Source: Pseudomonadota bacterium
Lineage (GTDB): Bacteria > Pseudomonadota > Alphaproteobacteria > Rhodobacterales > Rhodobacteraceae
Assembly: GCA_020161615.1 (NCBI GenBank)
Contig: JAIUPD010000013.1
Span: forward strand, 1-64,000
DNA: 64,000 bases
Direction: 5' to 3'
In this document: positions 62,886 to 64,000 of the stretch, in pieces
How the letters are laid out: each line of letters begins with the position of its first letter
Numbering within the stretch: the stretch's first letter is position 1
Notes under the pieces: model-generated
The model's input: the letters and a program-made list of their open reading frames with translations, nothing else
Database searches by the model: none
What the model was told of the DNA's origin: nothing
Position numbers and translations under genes: made by a program

Positions 62886-63303
62886 GCGCATCCTGGTCGT
62901 CGAGGACGAGGACAACATCGCCGTCGCGCTGGATTACCTGATGACGCGCGAGGGATACAGCCAGCAGCGGATCGCCACCGGCGCGGGCGCGGTCGAGCTG
63001 ATCCGCGAGACGCGGCCGGATCTGGTGCTGCTGGATGTCATGCTGCCCGAGGTCTCGGGCTACGAGATCTGCCAGAATGTGCGGCTCGATCCTGCGCTGA
63101 ACGATGTGAAGATCCTGATGATGACCGCCCGCGGCTCGGCGATGGAGCGGCGCAAGGGGCTGGCGATGGGCGCCGATGGCTTCATCTCGAAACCCTTTGA
63201 ACTGAAGGCCTTGCGGGCCGAAGTTCGCCGGATCCTGGCCGGGGAACCGGCCGATGACAGCCCCGACACCAGCCGCGCGCCGGGCGAGGCGCGCCATGCT
63301 TGA
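62863..63303 (+). CDS. Single-domain response regulator
   Basis: A 146-residue CheY-type receiver with a short C-terminal tail. The acidic pair is in ILVVEDEDN, the phosphoacceptor Asp58 in LVLLDVMLPE, the Thr in LMMTARG and the Lys in FISKPFELK. No output domain is present. It overlaps the membrane-sensor gene at its 3' end by 8 bases, so it is likely the partner of that sensor. It may act like the CrbR/CrbS pair that controls acs and acetate uptake, but it lacks the LuxR output, so it may signal through another protein. Confidence 0.9.
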   Translation: MNQPAEPKRILVVEDEDNIAVALDYLMTREGYSQQRIATGAGAVELIRETRPDLVLLDVMLPEVSGYEICQNVRLDPALNDVKILMMTARGSAMERRKGLAMGADGFISKPFELKALRAEVRRILAGEPADDSPDTSRAPGEARHA

Positions 63304-64000
63304 CCGGCTGGGGCTGAGGCTTCGGATCCTGCTGTTCTTCGCGCTGCTCGCGGGGGGCGCGGTGCTGGCGGTGGCGGCGGGTCTTGCCGTCGCCGGGCGC
63401 CACGGGGGGCTTCCGCCCGAGGCGGTGCAGGGCGCGCTGGTCGCGGGCTTTGCCATCCTGGGGCTGGTGGTCTGGGTCTGGTTCCTGTTCGACCATAACG
63501 TGGCCCGGGCCATCGACACGCTGGCCGCGGCGATCCGCGCCCGGGCCCATGCCGGGATCGAGCGCGATCTGGCGGCCGAGGCAAAGGCCGCGCGCTATCT
63601 GGGCGATCTGGCCCCGGCGGCCGAGGCCGTGACCCGCTCGCTGATCGAGACGCGCAGCGCGCTGGCGGAAAGCGTCGCGCGGGAAACCACGCGGCTCGCC
63701 GCCGAGAAATCGCGGCTGGAGACCTTGCTGGCGGATGTGCCGGTGGCGGTGCTTCTCTGTTCCGCCGAGCATCAGCTCGCATTCTACAACGGGCAGGCGG
63801 TCGATATCCTGGGCGGCGGCACCGCGCCGGGGCTGGACCGCAACCTCTTGGACTACCTGCGCGAAGGGCCGATCCGCCATGCCTATGACCGGCTGGCGGG
63901 GGCAGGGGATCCCGATGCGGCCTCGGACCTTCTCTGCGCCACGGTCACCGGGGCGCGGCTGCTGGCGGGCCGGATGCGGGTGCTCAGACGGCGGGAGGAG
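63296..64000 (+). CDS. Membrane-bound PAS-containing sensor, N-terminal part (cut by window edge)
   Basis: The first 235 residues only. Two membrane helices (LRILLFFALLAGGAVLAVAAGLAVAG and ALVAGFAILGLVVWVWFLF) flank a short periplasmic segment. A HAMP/coiled-coil region and a PAS domain (ETLLADVPVAVLLCSAEHQLAFYNGQAVDILG) follow. In related species this gene is either a histidine kinase or a membrane-linked DnaQ-like 3'-5' exonuclease fused to PAS. The decisive C-terminal part lies beyond base 64000. It overlaps the response regulator stop (ATG at 63296). Confidence 0.75.
   Translation, partial: MLDRLGLRLRILLFFALLAGGAVLAVAAGLAVAGRHGGLPPEAVQGALVAGFAILGLVVWVWFLFDHNVARAIDTLAAAIRARAHAGIERDLAAEAKAARYLGDLAPAAEAVTRSLIETRSALAESVARETTRLAAEKSRLETLLADVPVAVLLCSAEHQLAFYNGQAVDILGGGTAPGLDRNLLDYLREGPIRHAYDRLAGAGDPDAASDLLCATVTGARLLAGRMRVLRRREE

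Overview
The window is high-GC, densely packed alphaproteobacterial DNA. It most resembles the Rhodobacteraceae (Paracoccus/Rhodobacter-like). Markers are a class I lysyl-tRNA synthetase, a DUF4167 protein, DUF1800/DUF1501 and DUF1194 proteins, a TIGR03648-type acetate symporter module, and a G-run/GAGGATATTT intergenic repeat. No replication origin, rRNA operon, CRISPR array or insertion sequence is visible.

Bases 1 to about 5130 are the end of an integrated element. It holds a phage-like hypothetical gene, a two-gene ribbon-helix-helix operon with a dyad over its ribosome binding site, a three-gene operon with two Tat-exported proteins, a MerR-like gene, an excisionase-like gene and a tyrosine integrase. 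The element ends at the 3' half of a tRNA-Pro gene (5082-5130), which marks the chromosomal junction.

From 5.4 to 15.5 kb come a small exported protein, a DUF1800/DUF1501 pair, and a catabolic operon (aminotransferase, FAD oxidoreductase, TctC, fused TctA-TctB). A divergent GntR regulator faces this operon across a 15-bp dyad. From 15.6 to 25.9 kb lie a TerB-like gene, an HlyD-like gene and housekeeping genes: prfA-prmC, DUF4167, dnaG and rpoD. Just after rpoD, 26.0-26.75 kb is a compositionally different patch. It has two tiny genes and two GTTAGGC cores within imperfect inverted repeats, reminiscent of integron gene cassettes.

From 26.8 to 41.4 kb are a degenerate GGDEF membrane protein, an MFS carrier, pheS, a secreted 18-repeat MORN protein, a class I aldolase, an Rrf2/flavin-disulfide-reductase pair, YjbQ and 3-methyladenine glycosylase, CcdA/thioredoxin, rpmG, an exopolysaccharide-initiating sugar transferase, RNase P RNA, a Cys-rich lipoprotein and an aldo-keto reductase. 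From 41.5 to 46.3 kb is an N-demethylation locus (flavin demethylase, LysR, MttB-like methyltransferase). Then come nadD, a PBP4-type carboxypeptidase, a second TerB-like gene, lysK, DUF4336, DUF1194, DUF4864 and a large beta-helix protein.

Bases 55.5 kb to the end form a coherent acetate module. It contains acetyl-CoA synthetase, an adenylate kinase paralogue that could recycle its AMP, a DUF4212/sodium-solute symporter pair, a cNMP-CBS-DUF294 protein, a membrane protein, a single-domain response regulator and the start of a membrane PAS sensor cut by the window edge.
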